Shown here one piece after another: positions 41,516-50,956 of a stretch of DNA of 64,000 nt. The translations under genes and the position numbers were made by a program. The stretch lies in contig JAVYQJ010000006.1 in NCBI GenBank assembly GCA_038731975.1, forward strand, positions 18,411-82,410, read 5' to 3'. Below the pieces are notes generated by a model. The model saw only the letters and a program-made list of their open reading frames with translations, was not told the DNA's origin and made no database searches. The first letter of the stretch is position 1. Every line of letters starts with the position of its first letter. Source of the stretch: Thermofilaceae archaeon. Lineage in GTDB: Archaea > Thermoproteota > Thermoprotei > Thermofilales > Thermofilaceae.

Positions 41516-42406
41516 ATGGCCCCGTTCGCGCTACTGCTGCCGTTCCTGCTCGCTCTGCTCCACATCTTTACCGAGGAAGGCTTCGGGGAGGAGTCGAGGC
41601 TTCAGGTTTGGCTTCACGCGTTCTACGCGAAGATCGAGCCCGGCGTCGTCTGGCTGATCGATAAGATGCTCAAGTCAAGGTTATTGAGCGGGACTAGGGT
41701 TGGCCGCGCGATCCTGAAGGCGATCGCCAAGATGCTCTGGTTCCTGCCGCACGGCGTCGTGATCGAGCACGAGGCGGCGCTGAGGCTCATCGACAGCCTG
41801 CCCGAGGACTCTCACATCGCCATCGGGCCGTGCCTGTGCAAGATCGGCTACGGCACGAGGGAGGAGCCCTTCTGCACGGACATGGTGATCATGTACGGCG
41901 CGAAAGCGTACAGCCTCGCGCACCCCCACGAGTACAGGTTCATCTCCAAGGATGAGGCGAAAGAGCTGCTGAGAAAGTTCAGGGAGCACAACTTGATCCA
42001 TGAGGTCTTCGCCTGCTTCAAGGCTAGAGGGTGGACCTTTGTCATCTGCAACTGCGACGCGCGCTACTGCATACCGACTAGGAGCTACCTGCTCGTCGGG
42101 GACGGGGTCTACCCCGGACCCCTTGTAGCGAGGGTCGACGAGAGCAAGTGCGCCGGCGTGGATAGCTGCGGCGTCTGCACAAAGGTCTGCGCCTTCGGAG
42201 CTAGCGCAGCCGCCAACGGCAAGTCTTCCGTGGATCCCGCCAAGTGCATGGGGTGCGGGATCTGCGTCCACCGCTGCCCGCAGAGGGCTAGATCGCTCGT
42301 CCCCCGGGAGGGCTATAAACCACCAAAGTTCCTACCGATCGAGCACACCCACCCGCACCTGCTGACCAGATTAAGCGCCCCAGAGCCTCCTTCGAAGCCT
42401 CTCTAG
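41516..42406 (+). CDS. 4Fe-4S ferredoxin-domain protein
   Basis: 296 residues. There is an N-terminal hydrophobic segment (1-18); a middle region with isolated cysteines (GPCLCK, FCTD, CNCDARYC) that may bind a further metal; and a C-terminal 2[4Fe-4S] ferredoxin (SCGVCTKVC and CMGCGICVHRCP). It is an electron-transfer or redox-sensing protein, probably membrane-associated. The partner is unknown and no reductase gene is adjacent. Its 3' end overlaps the convergent CBS gene by 36 nt. Confidence 0.72.
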   Translation: MAPFALLLPFLLALLHIFTEEGFGEESRLQVWLHAFYAKIEPGVVWLIDKMLKSRLLSGTRVGRAILKAIAKMLWFLPHGVVIEHEAALRLIDSLPEDSHIAIGPCLCKIGYGTREEPFCTDMVIMYGAKAYSLAHPHEYRFISKDEAKELLRKFREHNLIHEVFACFKARGWTFVICNCDARYCIPTRSYLLVGDGVYPGPLVARVDESKCAGVDSCGVCTKVCAFGASAAANGKSSVDPAKCMGCGICVHRCPQRARSLVPREGYKPPKFLPIEHTHPHLLTRLSAPEPPSKPL

Positions 42407-43492
42407 GCTGATCCTCCTCTCCCGCGTGCGCTCCTTCGCCTTTGAGAACCTCTTGTAGGCCGCGTCGAGAGCCTCCGTGACCGCCTCAACCGGGTTCCAG
42501 GCTTCAGCTTCAGCTGCGTGAACCCCGATGTCGAGCTTGATGGAGGCGGTGGCCTCGTACCTCACCGAAGCCCCCTTCTTCCGCTGCTTGAGCACAACAG
42601 TCAGCTCCAATAGCCTCGCTCTCTCCGCGACGGCCTTCGCCACCTCGAGGCTCTTCACGTAGATGAGCCGCTGGCTGATGAAGTCCAGATCCTCGGCGCC
42701 CTCCACCCGCAGCGGTAAGGCTGCCTCCTCCACGGCGGGGAGGAGCCGGCGGAGCAGCAGGTACGGCGATATCACGCCCACCACCTCCCCCCTCTCGTTG
42801 GTCACCACGCAGCCCTCAGCCAGGTCGAGAGCGGTGGGCACGGTGCCGGCCTCGACGACCCTCTGAGCTTCTACGACGAGGCCCCTCACGGGCTGCGACA
42901 GGTAGTAATCCACCTCCCCCGCCTTCTCGCCAACGGCGCGCCTCTCGAGAGGCGTGCCGTACAAGTGCTTCACCAAGTCGTAGACCGTCACCACCCCAAC
43001 CAGCCTCCCCCCGGAGGCGACAGGGACGAGCCTGAGCCCCACCTCGCCCGCCAGCCGGCGTGCCTTGTCAACGGGATCCTCCGGGCTCAGTGGCTTCAGG
43101 GGGTACATCAGCGAGGCTGCTGGTACGCGGGGCTTCAGATCCATCGCCTGGATAAGCCTCCTCGCCGAAACGATGCCCAGAGGCTTGCCGGCTTCGAGCA
43201 CCGGGAGGCCGGGGAACCCGGTCCTGACGAAGGATCGCGCGATCGAGACCAGATCCGACAGTTCTCCGATATAGGGTACTCGCTCAGCGAAGCTCCTCAG
43301 CTTGGTAGAGGGAGGGGCCCTCCTCCTCAACAGCGAGAAGATGGAGACCGCGCCAGCGTAACCCCCATCCCTCTCGACTAGGGGTACAGCAGGCACCGCA
43401 AGCCTCCACATCACGGTGGCGGCTAGCGAGGCGGTGTCATCGGGGGTTAGCGGGTTCAGGCGCACAACCAGGTCAGGGTACCGGGACGCCAC
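42371..43492 (-). CDS. CBS-domain protein with HPF-like C-terminal domain
   Basis: 373 residues. It has four CBS-like units (first near 1-75, others around SLMYPLKPLSPEDPVDKA, PVRGLVVEAQRVV and the linking VTVYDLVKHL strands), followed by a ~95-residue domain (YVKSLEVAKAVAERARLLEL to DAAYKRFSKAKE) whose strand/helix order resembles ribosome hibernation factors of the HPF/RaiA type. CBS domains sense adenine nucleotides. A role on ribosomes in low-energy states is a reasonable guess. GTG 43492 lies 24 nt from the TATA-like tagtataaaag; a longer frame to 43687 would overlap the GH4 gene. Confidence 0.65.
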   Translation of the reverse strand: MASRYPDLVVRLNPLTPDDTASLAATVMWRLAVPAVPLVERDGGYAGAVSIFSLLRRRAPPSTKLRSFAERVPYIGELSDLVSIARSFVRTGFPGLPVLEAGKPLGIVSARRLIQAMDLKPRVPAASLMYPLKPLSPEDPVDKARRLAGEVGLRLVPVASGGRLVGVVTVYDLVKHLYGTPLERRAVGEKAGEVDYYLSQPVRGLVVEAQRVVEAGTVPTALDLAEGCVVTNERGEVVGVISPYLLLRRLLPAVEEAALPLRVEGAEDLDFISQRLIYVKSLEVAKAVAERARLLELTVVLKQRKKGASVRYEATASIKLDIGVHAAEAEAWNPVEAVTEALDAAYKRFSKAKERTRERRISLERLRRRLWGA

Positions 43493-43526
43493 GTTGTAAT
43501 TGGCCGAGGATAGTATAAAAGAAATG

Positions 43527-44876
43527 CTAGCGGTAGTGGGCGCGCATCTCCTCGTGGTACGGCAGCGCGAGGATCTTCTCGACGAGGCGCTCCGCCTGCT
43601 CTCTCGATCTCGTCCACGGGTCCATTGTGACCAGCTGCACGAGCGCCTCCCTGCTCCCCCTCTCGTAGGCCTCCAGCTCCACCTCAACGGGGGCCACGCG
43701 ATCCCTCAAAGCGAAGGCCAGCACGGGCCTCGGTAACCCCTTGACTTCAAGCGGGTGAACCCCTCCACCGTCGACGAGAGCTGGAACCTCGACCTCGAAG
43801 TCGGTCGGAATGCCCGGGACGAGGCCCCCTCTGTTCATGACGTTCACTTGCAGCCTGCGCGGCACATCACACGCGATCGATTCAATGAGCGGGACGATAT
43901 CCTCGCCGGACTCCCCCAGCGCTACCCTATCTACGACCCTCGAGCTGGAGTCCCTAGCGACTGCTAGGGTCTCGGAGACTCTCTCCTCCAGCCAGGAGAA
44001 GTAGCCCCGCCACCAACCCCTCGGGTCCTCCTTCCAGGCTCTCTCGGCCTCCTCGTCTACGTGGTACCACCAGGGCCACGACCCACCGCCCGGTGTACAG
44101 GTGTCGCCGATCGGGAACGCTCCGAACCTCCGGTAGAGGTCGACAGCCTTCGGCCCGAGGGCGTCGCTGGGGGCGCACCTTTCCCAGTGCTGCTTCGCGC
44201 CCTCCTCGATCCACCTGTCGATAAGCGGGTACGCGTCTCTACCCTCGTACTTGAACTCGGTCAACCAGATGAAGTGGTTCAACCCCGGAGCCGTGTACTC
44301 GACGCGTGAGGGGTCGAGGTTGAGCACGCTCGCCAGGTAGTAGACGGCCTTGTAGCCGTGGCAGAGGCCCACGATCTTCGCCTCGGGGTACTTTCGGCCG
44401 AGCAGCGTGACCCCAGCTAGCACGGGATTCGCGAGCTGGATGTACCAGGCGTCGGGGCACAGGTCCAGGACGTCCTCGATGATCTCCTCGAAGAGCCTGA
44501 ACTGGTAGAAGTTGATCCAGAAGGCCTCGTCGTGCATCACGTGCAGGCTGCCGCCGAACCGGTATCCAAGCTGCTCGGCCACCGCCCACCCCTCCCTCAG
44601 CCTCTGGTGTCCGGCAGCCAGCGCTGTGTTGATGACGAAGTCCGCCCCTCTCAGAGCCTCCCTCCGCACGGTTGTCTTCTCCAGCTTGTACCTGGCCCCC
44701 GTCTCCTCGCACAACCTCCTCATGAGAGCGTAGACGGCGTTGAGCCGCTCCTCGTTGATGTCCACCAAGCTCACGGTGCTGCCGTATAGGCTCGGCGTCA
44801 GCACGAGGTCCCTGATGAGGTTCAGGGAGAAAACAGCGCTTCCAGCCCCAATCACGCAGATCTTCACTTCGGCCAC
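43527..44876 (-). CDS. GH4 glycosidase (alpha-galactosidase/6-phospho-glucosidase family)
   Basis: About 449 residues. The NAD-binding start ICVIGAGSAVFSLNL, then DINEERL and LANPV, is typical of GH4. The metal site is suggested by GLCHGYK (Cys and His) and LNHFIWL. GH4 enzymes use NAD+ and Mn2+ to cleave by oxidation and elimination. Sequence style is nearer the alpha-galactosidase/glucuronidase group than the phospho-glucosidases. GTG 44876 is 26 nt from a TATA-like box (plus cttacaaatctt, 44897-44908). The longer frame to 44981 is rejected. Confidence 0.82.
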   Translation of the reverse strand: MAEVKICVIGAGSAVFSLNLIRDLVLTPSLYGSTVSLVDINEERLNAVYALMRRLCEETGARYKLEKTTVRREALRGADFVINTALAAGHQRLREGWAVAEQLGYRFGGSLHVMHDEAFWINFYQFRLFEEIIEDVLDLCPDAWYIQLANPVLAGVTLLGRKYPEAKIVGLCHGYKAVYYLASVLNLDPSRVEYTAPGLNHFIWLTEFKYEGRDAYPLIDRWIEEGAKQHWERCAPSDALGPKAVDLYRRFGAFPIGDTCTPGGGSWPWWYHVDEEAERAWKEDPRGWWRGYFSWLEERVSETLAVARDSSSRVVDRVALGESGEDIVPLIESIACDVPRRLQVNVMNRGGLVPGIPTDFEVEVPALVDGGGVHPLEVKGLPRPVLAFALRDRVAPVEVELEAYERGSREALVQLVTMDPWTRSREQAERLVEKILALPYHEEMRAHYR

Positions 44877-44916
44877 AGGTTGAGGTGGGAACCGGCTTAC
44901 AAATCTTCGCCCGATC

Positions 44917-44930
44917 GGCTTTAAAAAGCC
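44917..44930. promoter_or_regulatory. TATA-like element of the MFS gene (near-palindromic)
   Basis: ggctttaaaaagcc is centred 27 nt upstream of GTG 44951. It is symmetric and may also fire leftwards, with a short leader to the GH4 gene. Confidence 0.5.
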
Positions 44931-44950
44931 CTGCGTGTAGAGCCTCGATC

Positions 44951-46015
44951 GTGCACGCCTACGTCGTATCGTACGCAGCATCGCTCCTGCAGGCGCTATT
45001 CCTACCCGTCCTCTCGCTGTACGCCAGCTATCTCGGCTTGAGCGAGGCGGAGGTGGGTGTCCTGGCGGGGGTCAGCCTCTTCCTCTACGTCCCCAGCGCC
45101 CTCCTCTCCGAGTTCATCGTCCGCAAGCACGGCTACCGGCGGCCGACATCCGCCTCCCTCGCTCTCATCGCCCTCAGCTACGCGATGCTGTCCGCCGCCC
45201 GCACGCCGGTCCAGCTCGCCTTCGCCGCGGGGATGGTTTCCCTCGCCTACGGCATCTTCTGGCCCAGCGTCGAGAAAGCCGTTTCGGCTCAGAGGGGCTC
45301 GGTGCACGCCTTCTCCGTGTCGTGGAGCGCGGGCTCCCTAACGGGAGCGCTCTCCATCGCGCCGCTGCTCAACCTCGGCTTCCAAGCGCTATACGCGATC
45401 TGCGCGGCCACAGCCCTAGCTCTAACCCCTCTCCCGCTCCGCTTCAAGGGGCGGAGCGAGGAGAAAAGCGCTGCTCGAGCCAGCCTGCGTGGGATGTGGA
45501 AGTCCTGGCTCCTCTGCGTAGGCTACTCAACGAGCGCCGGAGGGCTGCTCACCTTCTACCCCCTCGTTAGTGAGCGCCTGGGCCTGCCCAGCTACAGCGT
45601 CTCTCTAGCCACCTTCTCGATGATGGCTGGGAGAACCGCCGCCTTCTACGCGTCTGGCCGCCTCAAGCTCCCCGCCCTGCTCAGCCTACCCCTGCTGCTG
45701 GCCGTCGCTGCCTCACCGTGGAGCTCGAGCATCCCCCTGCACGCGCTGCTGGCGGCGGCAGCCGGCGTAGGGCAGAGCCTCATCTACACGCTAGCGCTGG
45801 AGGGCGTGTTCAACGCGGGTGGGGCCTACACCTCCGTTTTCGAAGCTACCATCGGGCTCGGCTACGCGCTGGGCCCCCTGATCGGAGCAGCCGCTAGACT
45901 GCTCGGCTTCGAAGCGCTAGCCGCTTCAGCTGCCGCGGCAGCGGCGCTGTCCCTACCCCCCTTAGCGTTTAGGGCGCGGCGAGGAGCGATCGAAGGTGGC
46001 GCAAACCCATCCTAG
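44951..46015 (+). CDS. Major facilitator superfamily transporter
   Basis: 354 residues with 11-12 membrane helices in two halves. Loops 2-3 carry basic residues (VRKHGYRRP), as in MFS carriers. GTG 44951 fits the first helix and the upstream TATA-like box; a longer frame to 44885 adds a non-hydrophobic stretch. It is divergent from the GH4 glycosidase and convergent with a sugar-isomerase gene, so a sugar or glycoside substrate is plausible. The last 47 nt overlap the isomerase gene. Confidence 0.75.
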   Translation: MHAYVVSYAASLLQALFLPVLSLYASYLGLSEAEVGVLAGVSLFLYVPSALLSEFIVRKHGYRRPTSASLALIALSYAMLSAARTPVQLAFAAGMVSLAYGIFWPSVEKAVSAQRGSVHAFSVSWSAGSLTGALSIAPLLNLGFQALYAICAATALALTPLPLRFKGRSEEKSAARASLRGMWKSWLLCVGYSTSAGGLLTFYPLVSERLGLPSYSVSLATFSMMAGRTAAFYASGRLKLPALLSLPLLLAVAASPWSSSIPLHALLAAAAGVGQSLIYTLALEGVFNAGGAYTSVFEATIGLGYALGPLIGAAARLLGFEALAASAAAAAALSLPPLAFRARRGAIEGGANPS

Positions 46016-46784
46016 CGGCCTCTAGAGGGTCCTCAACACTCCCGAGGATCTCGATCGACAACCACCCTCCGTAGCCCACGCTTCTCAGCGCTGAGAGGAT
46101 TTCCCGGTAGTCGGCCGACCCCGAGCCGGGGGCTAGCCCGTTGGTATCGTTCGCGTGGAAGTGCGCCAGCAGCGGGCCGGCTTCGCGGATGATCTCCCCG
46201 TAGGGCCTCCCCTCGTCGGTCATGCTGTAGACGTCCAGGTTGACTCGCAGGGCCGGCGAGCCCACCTCCTCCACCATTCTCACAGCCTCACCGAGGGTGT
46301 TGACCATGTCGGTGAGGTGGCGGGCGAGAGGCTCCAGCGCGATCACCACGCCCAAGTCCTCGGCGTACCTGCAGGCGCGGAACAAGCTGTCCCTCAGCAG
46401 GACCCACGCGTCCTCGCGGCTTTGACCGGGTAGGGTGCTGCGCTGCTTCGGCGAGCCCAGAACCATTACCCTGCCGTTCAGGTCTGCGCAGAAGCGGGCT
46501 AGCTCGCCCATGTACTCCACCGTCCTCTCTCTGACCGCGGGGTCGGGGTGGGCCAGGTGGAGGCCCGGCGGCGAAACGAGGAGCCAGTGGAGCCCGCAGA
46601 TCTCGAGGCTGAAGCTCTGCGCCGCCTCTAGAAGCTTAACCCGCTCCGCGCGTGGGATCTGCCTCACGTTAGAGGCCAGCGTGTAGGGGGCTACCTCAAC
46701 CCCCTCGAAGCCCAGCCCCGCGGCTACCTCTAAGGCCTTCTCCCACGGGAGGGGGAGGACCTCGTTGCAGATGGAGATCCTCAC
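45969..46784 (-). CDS. TIM-barrel sugar epimerase/isomerase (tagatose-epimerase-like)
   Basis: 271 residues of the xylose-isomerase-like fold: ISICNEV start, LGFEGVEVAPYT, ICGLHWLL, VIALEPLARH, LRVNLDVYSM, LAHFHANDTN and GWLSIEILG are the strand-end metal and substrate segments. A keto-sugar epimerase activity is likely; the sugar is unknown. GTG 46784 follows the nitroreductase stop by 1 nt, so the two are co-transcribed. Confidence 0.8.
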   Translation of the reverse strand: MRISICNEVLPLPWEKALEVAAGLGFEGVEVAPYTLASNVRQIPRAERVKLLEAAQSFSLEICGLHWLLVSPPGLHLAHPDPAVRERTVEYMGELARFCADLNGRVMVLGSPKQRSTLPGQSREDAWVLLRDSLFRACRYAEDLGVVIALEPLARHLTDMVNTLGEAVRMVEEVGSPALRVNLDVYSMTDEGRPYGEIIREAGPLLAHFHANDTNGLAPGSGSADYREILSALRSVGYGGWLSIEILGSVEDPLEAARMGLRHLRSLLAAP

Positions 46785-46785
46785 G

Positions 46786-47307
46786 CTACCACTTGTCGTA
46801 GTGGACGATCTGGTCGAGGGGCTTCCTATCGGTCACGGGCCCCTTCTCCTCGGCGGGGTAGCCGAGCGGCGTCAACGCGACGACGCGAATGTGCTCGGGG
46901 ATGCCTAGAGCCTCCTTCACGGCGCGCTCGTCGAAGGCGGCGATCCAGCAGGTCCCCAACCCCTCGTTGGCTGCGGCGAGCACGAGGTGCTCCATCGCAA
47001 TCGCCACGTCCACCTTCCAGTACTCCTCCCCATCCCTCCTCCTCCAGGCGACAGTGGGATCGGCGCAGGCGACGATGATGACGGGGGCCTTCACGAACCA
47101 TTCTCGAGGGTAGGCCTTCCCCAGCTTCTCCTTGACCTCCGGATCCCTCACGACGATGAAGTGCCACGGCTGCCTGTTGGCGGCCGAAGGGGCCAGCCTA
47201 GCGGCTTCAAGCACCCTCAAGAGCTTCTCATCCTCAACAGGGTCGGGCTTGTAGGCGCGGATGCTCCTCCTCCTTCTCACAACCTCGTAGAAGTCCACGG
47301 GCTGCAC
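46786..47307 (-). CDS. Nitroreductase-family flavoprotein
   Basis: 173 residues, the size of the short nitroreductases. Phosphate-binding RRRRSIRAYK, then APSAANRQPWHFIVV and NEGLGTCWIAAFDE, match FMN-dependent members. It reduces quinones, nitro groups or other acceptors with NAD(P)H; the true substrate is unknown. GTG 47307 is the start. It probably shares a transcript with the downstream sugar epimerase gene. Confidence 0.85.
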   Translation of the reverse strand: MQPVDFYEVVRRRRSIRAYKPDPVEDEKLLRVLEAARLAPSAANRQPWHFIVVRDPEVKEKLGKAYPREWFVKAPVIIVACADPTVAWRRRDGEEYWKVDVAIAMEHLVLAAANEGLGTCWIAAFDERAVKEALGIPEHIRVVALTPLGYPAEEKGPVTDRKPLDQIVHYDKW

Positions 47308-47491
47308 TCAGACCCGCGTAAATATGGCTTGCGCTGTTGACGAAGGCAGCGGCAAGTTGAGGGGCATGCGAGGGCGAGCGCTACCTGAGCTTGAGTACTC
47401 CGCCCCCCGTTTGCTACAGTGGGGGTGGGTTAAACCGGTTGATGCGAAGGCCGGCGGCCTTATTTTACCCTACTGGGGTCCTCCTTTCTCG

Positions 47492-48904
47492 ATGGTTAAA
47501 CACTACGACGTGGTGGCCTTCGGCACAGGTTCTGCGATGAACATCGTTTCAGCGCTGCTTGCGAGGGGCTACAGGGGGAGGGTGGCGGTCATCGAGAGGG
47601 ACATGGTCGGCGGGATCTGCCTGATGAGAGGTTGCATACCGTCCAAGATGCTGGTGGAGGTCGCGAGGAACGTCAGGAGGGTAAGGGAGGTGGGCAAGCT
47701 CGGCATCAATGTAAAGCTGGAATCTGTCGATTTCACCCGAACGATGGAGAGGGTTTGGCGCAGAATCTCCGAGGAGAGCAGGATGATCGAGGAGTCGCTT
47801 AAACGGCACCCGCTCATCGACTTGTACCAGGGGACAGGCACGTTCATCGGCGAGTACACGGTGGACGTGGCTGGGAGGGAGATCGAGGGGGATGTTTTCC
47901 TCCTCTGCCTCGGCTCGAGACCGGCCGTCCCCAACGTACCGGGGATCGATGAGGTGGAGTACCACACATCCGACAGCTTCTTTCGCGAATTAAGGGAGTT
48001 GCCCCGGCGGACCGTTGTCGTGGGTGGGGGCTTCGTCGGCCTGGAGCTCGGCTTCTTCCTCGCTATGATGGGGAGCCAGGTGACGATCCTGCAGAGGAGG
48101 GACAGGATCCTGCCCGAAGAGGAGCCAGAAATCTCTGAGCTCTTGAGGCGTGATCTCTCGCGCTACATGGACATACGGGTGAACCACGAGGTTGTCGAGT
48201 TCAGGAGGAGCGGGGGGCGCCAGATCGTTGTCGCCGAGAACAAGCTGACCGGGGATAACGTCGAGTTCGAAGCGGACCTGATCCTAATCGCAAGCGGCAG
48301 AAGGTCGAACAGCGACATCACGAGGCCCGAGAAGACCGGCGTGAAGGTCGATGAGAAGGGCTGGATCGTCGTTGATGAGTACTTGAGGACGACGAAGGAG
48401 GGGGTGTGGGCCTTCGGCGACGCGACTGGCAGGCTGATGTTCAAGCACAAGGCCAACTACGAGAGCATGATCGTTTACCGGAACGCCTTCCTCGGCGAGC
48501 AGGTGAAGGCCGAGTACCACGCGGTCCCCCACGCGGTGTTCACGGAGCCGGAGGTCGCGAGCGTGGGTATGAAGGAGGAGGAAGCCGCGAAGAAGTACGA
48601 TATCCTCGTTGGGTTTGCGACCTACGGCGAAACCGCTAAGGGGGAGGCTATGATGGCGGAGGACTACTTCGTCAAGGTGATCCTCGAGCGCGAAACCCTA
48701 AGGATACTGGGGGCCCACATCGTGGGGCCCGAGGCTTCGATCCTGATCCAGGAGATCGTCAACCTGATGTACTCCGACGGAACGGCCGCGCCGATCTACC
48801 GGGGGATGCACATACACCCGGCGCTATCCGAAGTCGTCGAGCGAGCCTTCTACCACCTGCACGAGCCGGGGGAGTGGAAGAGGCATTTACACCACGGCCA
48901 CTAG
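47492..48904 (+). CDS. Pyridine nucleotide-disulfide oxidoreductase (dihydrolipoamide dehydrogenase-like)
   Basis: 470 residues. FAD-binding start YDVVAFGTGSA, redox disulfide Cys43/Cys48 in GGICLMRGC, NAD-binding TVVVGGGFVGLELG, second FAD motif GVWAFGDAT and the C-terminal HIHPALSEVVE segment with the catalytic His. It is a group I enzyme. The first Gly-rich motif is GTGSA, where G-x-G-x-x-G is usual. No lipoyl-enzyme complex genes are adjacent, so the partner is open. ATG 47492 lies about 29 nt after ttattttac; upstream codons to 47324 look like noise. Confidence 0.85.
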   Translation: MVKHYDVVAFGTGSAMNIVSALLARGYRGRVAVIERDMVGGICLMRGCIPSKMLVEVARNVRRVREVGKLGINVKLESVDFTRTMERVWRRISEESRMIEESLKRHPLIDLYQGTGTFIGEYTVDVAGREIEGDVFLLCLGSRPAVPNVPGIDEVEYHTSDSFFRELRELPRRTVVVGGGFVGLELGFFLAMMGSQVTILQRRDRILPEEEPEISELLRRDLSRYMDIRVNHEVVEFRRSGGRQIVVAENKLTGDNVEFEADLILIASGRRSNSDITRPEKTGVKVDEKGWIVVDEYLRTTKEGVWAFGDATGRLMFKHKANYESMIVYRNAFLGEQVKAEYHAVPHAVFTEPEVASVGMKEEEAAKKYDILVGFATYGETAKGEAMMAEDYFVKVILERETLRILGAHIVGPEASILIQEIVNLMYSDGTAAPIYRGMHIHPALSEVVERAFYHLHEPGEWKRHLHHGH

Positions 48905-48972
48905 CCCGTGCGCCCGTAGAGCGGCGCTAGCCCGGGAGCAGTCTTATTAGCGCCCGTCGCGCCTCGAGGGCT

Positions 48973-50922
48973 ATGGATCTGAAGCTCGCTTGGGTTGCGG
49001 TGGCAGTGGCGCTGCTCGCCGCGCTCTTCGCAGCCCTCCTGAAGCGTAGAGAGGGTGGGGCGGTGAAGCTGGTCGCCTTCCCCGCCAAGCCGATGGAGCG
49101 GGTCTTCAAGGATACGCCTCCGCCGGACGAGGTGCAACCGCTCAGGCTCTCAGCGGTGAGGAACGAGTACGTCGGCAGCATGTTCGGCGTTTGGAGCAGC
49201 GAAGCCGTGAAGGGGCTTCGCCTCGAGACCACAGACCTCGTGACGGAGAAGGGGAGGATCGATTCGAGGAACGTGAAGGCCTTCTTCGTCGGCTCGATCC
49301 CGCTCACCTTCAACTCCCCAGCCCCGGCGGAGGAGCTGGAGAGGCGGGCGCCCTGCGAGATCCCCGACCCCATCCTCGAGGAGCTGGAGGAGGTGGATCT
49401 GGAGGCGGGCGTGACACAGCCCTGCTACCTACGCATCTACGTCCCACCCGACGCCGAGCCCGGCGTGTACAGGGGCTACGTTGTGGCTAAGGCGCGGGGC
49501 TTCGAAGCGAGGTTGGAGGTGGTGCTGACCGTGCACCCCGTGACGCTGCCGGGCAGGAGGAGCCTCTACGTCACCAACTGGTTCAGCGTCTGGAACATCG
49601 CCAAGCACCACGGCGTCGAGCTCTGGTCGGAGGAGTTCTGGCCGATCTTCGAGCGGTGGGTGAAGTTCATGAGCGAGTACCGGCAGAACGTATTCTGGGT
49701 CCCCCTCGAGACGATTAGGGTCTACAGGAGCGCTGAAGGCTACCGGTTCGACTTCACGATCTTCGACCGCTACGTGGAGATCCTGCTCAAGTACGGCGCG
49801 GATCTAATCGAGCTCACCCACGTTGCAGGCTTCAAGCAGTGGGGTGGGCGGGAGATCCAGTTGAGGAGCTTCGATGTCGTCTACGGGCCGGGCGACGTGA
49901 GGAGCGAACCCGGGGAGCAGGTGCTACCCCACCTGCTTGGAGCGCTAGAAGCTCACCTCCGCGAGAAGGGTTGGCTCGAGAAAACAGTGGTCCACGTCGC
50001 TGACGAGCCAACCGAGGACGGCGTCGAGGAGTGGAGGAGGGTCTCGAGGCTGGTCAAGGAGCACGCGCCCGGGCTCCGTAGGATCGATGCTGTCGAGACG
50101 ACGGGCTTCGGCGGCGACCTCGAGATCTGGGTTCCCACGCTCCACCACTACGACCAGTGGATGGAAGAGTACGAGGCTGCGAGGAGGCAGGGGGCTGCGC
50201 TCTGGTTCTACACCTGCCTCAACCCTCAGGGCAGGTACCCGAACCGCTTCATCGACTTCCCCCTACTCAAGACGCGCATCCTACACTGGATCAACTACGC
50301 CTACGACCTCAAGGGCTTCCTCCACTGGGGCTACAACTGGTGGCACGGCGACCCCTTCAAGGAGCTGAACCCCCAGCTGCCGCCCGGCGACACGCACATC
50401 GTCTACCCGGGGAAGCGGGGGCCGCTGCCCAGCCTGAGGCTGGAGGCGATGAGGGACGGCCTAGAGGACTACGAGCTGTTCAAGCTCCTCGAGGATGAGA
50501 TCTCGGCAGTGAAGAGGGAGCTGGGCGGGAAAGCCCTCGAGCTACCCTTCGAGCGGAGAGCGCTCGAGCTCTGCCGCAGGGTCGTCCCATCGATAACCGG
50601 CTACGCACGGGACCCCGGGAAGCTGCTGGAGGTCTGGGAGCAGGTGGTCAGGGAATTGGTTCAGCTGAGGGAGAGGCCTCTAGCCCTCGTCCTCACCGAG
50701 CCGCCGGAGTGGGAGCCGATCGTCTGGGGGCCGCTCATGGTCCTCGTGAGGGGGGTTTGCGAGGATGGGGCTGAAGTGGAGGTGAACGGGAAGCCCGTGC
50801 CGGTGAGCAACGGCTACTTCGCCACCTACGCCTTCCCCGGCCGCAACGGTGAAATCGCCGTGAGAGTGCGGAAGGGCGGCCTCGAGAAGGTGATCGTCCG
50901 GAGGTTCTCGATAAAGGAGTAG
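48973..50922 (+). CDS. GH123/DUF4091-like glycosidase, membrane-anchored
   Basis: 649 residues: N-terminal anchor (5-23), a beta domain, a TIM-like catalytic domain and a C-terminal beta domain. The signature near the end of the barrel is GYNWWHGDPF, then YPG...GPLPSLRLEAMRDGLEDYEL, as in GH123 N-acetyl-galactosaminidases. The Asp344-Glu345 pair (VADEPTED) sits where the acid/base pair is expected. It should work outside the cell on amino-sugar glycans, complementing the GH20 enzyme at 18250. Confidence 0.78.
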   Translation: MDLKLAWVAVAVALLAALFAALLKRREGGAVKLVAFPAKPMERVFKDTPPPDEVQPLRLSAVRNEYVGSMFGVWSSEAVKGLRLETTDLVTEKGRIDSRNVKAFFVGSIPLTFNSPAPAEELERRAPCEIPDPILEELEEVDLEAGVTQPCYLRIYVPPDAEPGVYRGYVVAKARGFEARLEVVLTVHPVTLPGRRSLYVTNWFSVWNIAKHHGVELWSEEFWPIFERWVKFMSEYRQNVFWVPLETIRVYRSAEGYRFDFTIFDRYVEILLKYGADLIELTHVAGFKQWGGREIQLRSFDVVYGPGDVRSEPGEQVLPHLLGALEAHLREKGWLEKTVVHVADEPTEDGVEEWRRVSRLVKEHAPGLRRIDAVETTGFGGDLEIWVPTLHHYDQWMEEYEAARRQGAALWFYTCLNPQGRYPNRFIDFPLLKTRILHWINYAYDLKGFLHWGYNWWHGDPFKELNPQLPPGDTHIVYPGKRGPLPSLRLEAMRDGLEDYELFKLLEDEISAVKRELGGKALELPFERRALELCRRVVPSITGYARDPGKLLEVWEQVVRELVQLRERPLALVLTEPPEWEPIVWGPLMVLVRGVCEDGAEVEVNGKPVPVSNGYFATYAFPGRNGEIAVRVRKGGLEKVIVRRFSIKE

Positions 50923-50956
50923 TGAAGTTTTAGGCCCCCGCGAGCTACGGCCCACC

